Below, in pieces: positions 41,156 through 43,008 of a stretch of 43,008 bases of DNA (positions within the stretch are counted from its first letter, which is position 1; each line of letters begins with the position of its first letter). The DNA comes from Thermodesulfovibrionia bacterium (GTDB taxonomy: Bacteria > Nitrospirota > Thermodesulfovibrionia > UBA6902), in contig JAGVGM010000119.1 in assembly GCA_020057065.1 (NCBI GenBank), forward strand, positions 1-43,008, written 5' to 3'. The notes under the pieces were generated by a model, which saw only the letters and a list, made by a program, of their open reading frames with translations, was not told the origin of the DNA and ran no database searches. The position numbers were made by a program, and so were the translations under genes.

Positions 41156-41740
41156 TTGAGCGACATTCCAATAGGCACAATAATCTTTCAATGGGTGATT
41201 TTACCTTTGTTTATTTTTGTTGCCCGCGTAGCAGATGTGTCCTTGGACACACTGCGCATTTTACTCATATCTAGAGGCAGAAAAGCAATAGCGCCATTAC
41301 TGGGCTTTATCCAGGTTTCAATCTGGCTTTTAGCTATCAGGCAAATCTTTCTTAACATTTCCAATGTTGCGTGTTTTATCGCGTACGCAGGCGGTTTTGC
41401 ATTCGGTACGTGGGTTGGGATGATAATCGAAGAAAAGCTGGCAATAGGTATACAGGTTATCAGGATTATCACACGAAAGGACGCCAGCCAACTCATTGAA
41501 TTTCTCAAGACCCAGCACTATGGCGTAACAAGCGTTGATGGCTTTGGAGCCACGGGAAAGGTGCATATTATATATACGATTGTTAAAAGACATGAAATTC
41601 CGAACGTCATAGGGATTATTGACCGTTTTAATCCAAAGGCTTTTTATACAATTGAAGACGTGCGCTCAATGAGCGGAGTAGAGGCTAATTCAAAAAAGAA
41701 TTTTTTTAATAGGATTTTGCATTTTAAAACTGAGTTCTAA
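41156..41740 (+). CDS. DUF2179/UPF0316-type membrane protein, 194 aa
   Basis: Three N-terminal membrane helices (WVILPLFIFVARVADVSLDT, GFIQVSIWLLAIRQIF, FIAYAGGFAFGTWVGMII) with the conserved RVADVSLDTLRILLISRG are the DUF5698/UPF0316 module. The C-terminal DUF2179 part (QVIRIITRKDASQLIEFL, GKVHIIYTIVKRHEI) is ferredoxin-like and cytosolic. The function of the family is unknown. The start is a TTG (41156) 5 nt after AAGGAG; no ATG fits the conserved N-terminus. Confidence 0.88.
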   Translation: MSDIPIGTIIFQWVILPLFIFVARVADVSLDTLRILLISRGRKAIAPLLGFIQVSIWLLAIRQIFLNISNVACFIAYAGGFAFGTWVGMIIEEKLAIGIQVIRIITRKDASQLIEFLKTQHYGVTSVDGFGATGKVHIIYTIVKRHEIPNVIGIIDRFNPKAFYTIEDVRSMSGVEANSKKNFFNRILHFKTEF

Positions 41741-41753
41741 AAAGGAGGTGCTT

Positions 41754-42869
41754 ATGCGTAAAATTACTATAGAGACACTTATCACCAAAAGCATAACGCG
41801 TACAAAGATTATTTTATTTAAGCCTTTTTCAATAAAAAAGTGGCTATGTCTTTTATTAATAGCTTACCTGGCTGGTTCGTTAGGTGGCGGCAGTTTTAAT
41901 TTTAATGGGTTTAATAACCGCTGTTCCAAGAAAGCAGAGGCAGCAGGCGAAGAACAATCTTCAGCAAGCTTTCAAGAACAAGCTAATATCGGTGAAGCTG
42001 ATAGCGATAATAGCGATGCTCAAACATCAAATACAAAAGGTTTTTGCCCTTTAATGACAAGTATGTCTTATTGGCTTTTAGGTATCTTGGTTATTTTTAT
42101 ACTATCAATTATCATTTTGTTCGCTTGGTTGGGAGCCAGATTTAAATTTGTCTGGTTTAATGCAATGGTCTCTAATGACGTCTCTATTAAAGAACCATTT
42201 GGTCGCTTTAAGACGGAAGGGGATTCTTTATTTAAATTCTCGCTATTGTTTTTGGTGGCGGTAATTGTATTTTTCGCGCTTATCGGGTTCTGGGCATATC
42301 TAAATGGTACTTCGCAAGGGATTTTTGTCAGCAAACCGGATTGGTCTTTCGCAAAGGTTATGAACGTTTTTGCCTTGCCACTGATTACGCTAATTGCCGG
42401 AATAATTTTCATGGCTATTTTGGGAGTATGTTTGGACCATTTTGTTGTTACTATTATGGGCATGGAGCGTTGTACGTTTTGGCCGGCATGGGGTAAATTT
42501 GTCGCGGTGGCAGGAAGCAATAAGAAAGATTTACTGATTTACTTCTTGGTATTAATCGCCTTAGGCATTATTGCAGCAATATTGGCATTTCTTGTAGCCT
42601 TTATCTGTTTTGCCGTAGTATTAATAGCTGCGGCAATATTATTCGGTATCCCATTTTTACTTATAGTTATGCTTTTCAAAGCCAAAATTATGTTTATAAC
42701 ATTTGCCATAATCGCGGGCATACCTTTTGCTGCAGTGACTATTTTATTCTTTATGTGCGTGGGATTGCCTTTTGCTGTGTTTTTTAAGACTTTCTCGTTA
42801 TATTTTATATCCAGCTTAGAATGCGGTTACCAGCCATTGCCTTTAGATGATGCCGTGCAATTAAGCTGA
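41754..42869 (+). CDS. Polytopic membrane protein (DUF7544-like), 371 aa
   Basis: AAAGGAGG places the start at ATG 41754, not the GTG at 41748, which overlaps the SD. The protein begins with a reentrant-type hydrophobic segment after FKPFSIKKWLCLLLIAYLAG, a low-complexity Ser/Glu-rich loop (residues ~65-100), then about six strong membrane helices in a glycine/isoleucine-rich array. KPFSIKKWL...F and KTFSLYFISSLE near the ends are typical of the DUF7544-like family, of unknown function. It is 13 nt after the DUF2179 gene and probably co-transcribed. Confidence 0.75.
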   Translation: MRKITIETLITKSITRTKIILFKPFSIKKWLCLLLIAYLAGSLGGGSFNFNGFNNRCSKKAEAAGEEQSSASFQEQANIGEADSDNSDAQTSNTKGFCPLMTSMSYWLLGILVIFILSIIILFAWLGARFKFVWFNAMVSNDVSIKEPFGRFKTEGDSLFKFSLLFLVAVIVFFALIGFWAYLNGTSQGIFVSKPDWSFAKVMNVFALPLITLIAGIIFMAILGVCLDHFVVTIMGMERCTFWPAWGKFVAVAGSNKKDLLIYFLVLIALGIIAAILAFLVAFICFAVVLIAAAILFGIPFLLIVMLFKAKIMFITFAIIAGIPFAAVTILFFMCVGLPFAVFFKTFSLYFISSLECGYQPLPLDDAVQLS

Positions 42870-43008
42870 ACATAAGCCTAATTTAGAATTAGATATTATT
42901 AGAAAATGAGGTAATGTCAAATGAATTGTGTAAATTGTTCTAAAGGTTTCTCTCGCCATTTGGCATTTAATCTATGAAAAATAGCGTAAATGATTCTGCT
43001 GACGCTAT
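42870..43008 (+). other. Window-end region with a possible leader peptide and hairpin
   Basis: A GAGG-preceded ATG at 42921 opens an 18-codon frame starting MNCVNCSKGF and ending TGA at 42975-42977, overlapped by another ATG (42974) that runs off the window. A CxxC pair in so short a frame is suggestive of a small zinc-type or frame-shifted protein. ATAGCGT (42981-42987) and ACGCTAT (43002-43008) form a hairpin cut off at the edge. None of these can be confirmed. Confidence 0.25.

Overview
The window looks like a chromosomal segment of an uncultured, moderately AT-rich Gram-negative-type bacterium. I lean towards a candidate phylum such as Omnitrophota. The reasons are small zinc-finger proteins of the CxxC-x17-CxxC type, repeated extended -10 promoters (GTGATATAAT) and several lineage-restricted membrane proteins. 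This is inference from style, not a phylogenetic result. TGA is a stop throughout and most genes have clear Shine-Dalgarno (SD) sequences. No tRNA, rRNA or CRISPR array is visible.

Positions 1-940 hold the end of a small-gene operon with a phage-like flavour, closed by a terminator. Positions 960-12781 look like one long defence operon read rightward: a small MerR/excisionase-type HTH gene, a complete type I restriction-modification system (hsdM, hsdS, hsdR), then four overlapping genes. These are a protein with two GHKL ATPase domains, a receiver-like protein with an unfamiliar C-terminal domain, a C5-cytosine DNA methyltransferase and a Vsr-type mismatch endonuclease. This four-gene module is the best candidate here for a poorly described system.

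Positions 12900-16243 look like ordinary chromosome: a secreted alpha/beta hydrolase, a stand-alone receiver protein, a SAM methyltransferase with a DsrE-like protein, and a fluoride-resistance unit (fluoride riboswitch, crcB/fluC, DUF190).

Positions 16247-35550 form a second, mobile island. It starts with a large serine recombinase plus a small partner gene (leftward) and a DUF5659-like gene plus a P-loop replication ATPase (rightward). A non-coding stretch rich in GTGAAC/GTTCAC repeats follows and may be an origin. Next comes a co-directional array of about 12.5 kb behind a textbook AbiE operator/promoter: abiEi, abiEii, a metallophosphoesterase, radC, a second type I system (hsdR, hsdM, hsdS), a small PD-(D/E)xK protein and a 1183-residue protein with an N-terminal PD-(D/E)xK-like site. 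Behind these lie a two-gene cassette (nucleotide-cyclase-like fold plus a HEPN-type Rx4H protein) and a DDE transposase. Degenerate copies of the recombinase's C-terminal tail occur at 13.87 kb and 33.8 kb, so related elements have visited this locus more than once.

Positions 36626-43008 return to chromosome-like content: two gene fragments at the IS edge, a frameshifted membrane protein gene, two CxxC-x17-CxxC proteins sharing a nearly identical 94-bp block, a PilZ protein, and membrane proteins including a DUF2179-type protein. Promoters, terminators and a dispersed repeat lie between them.
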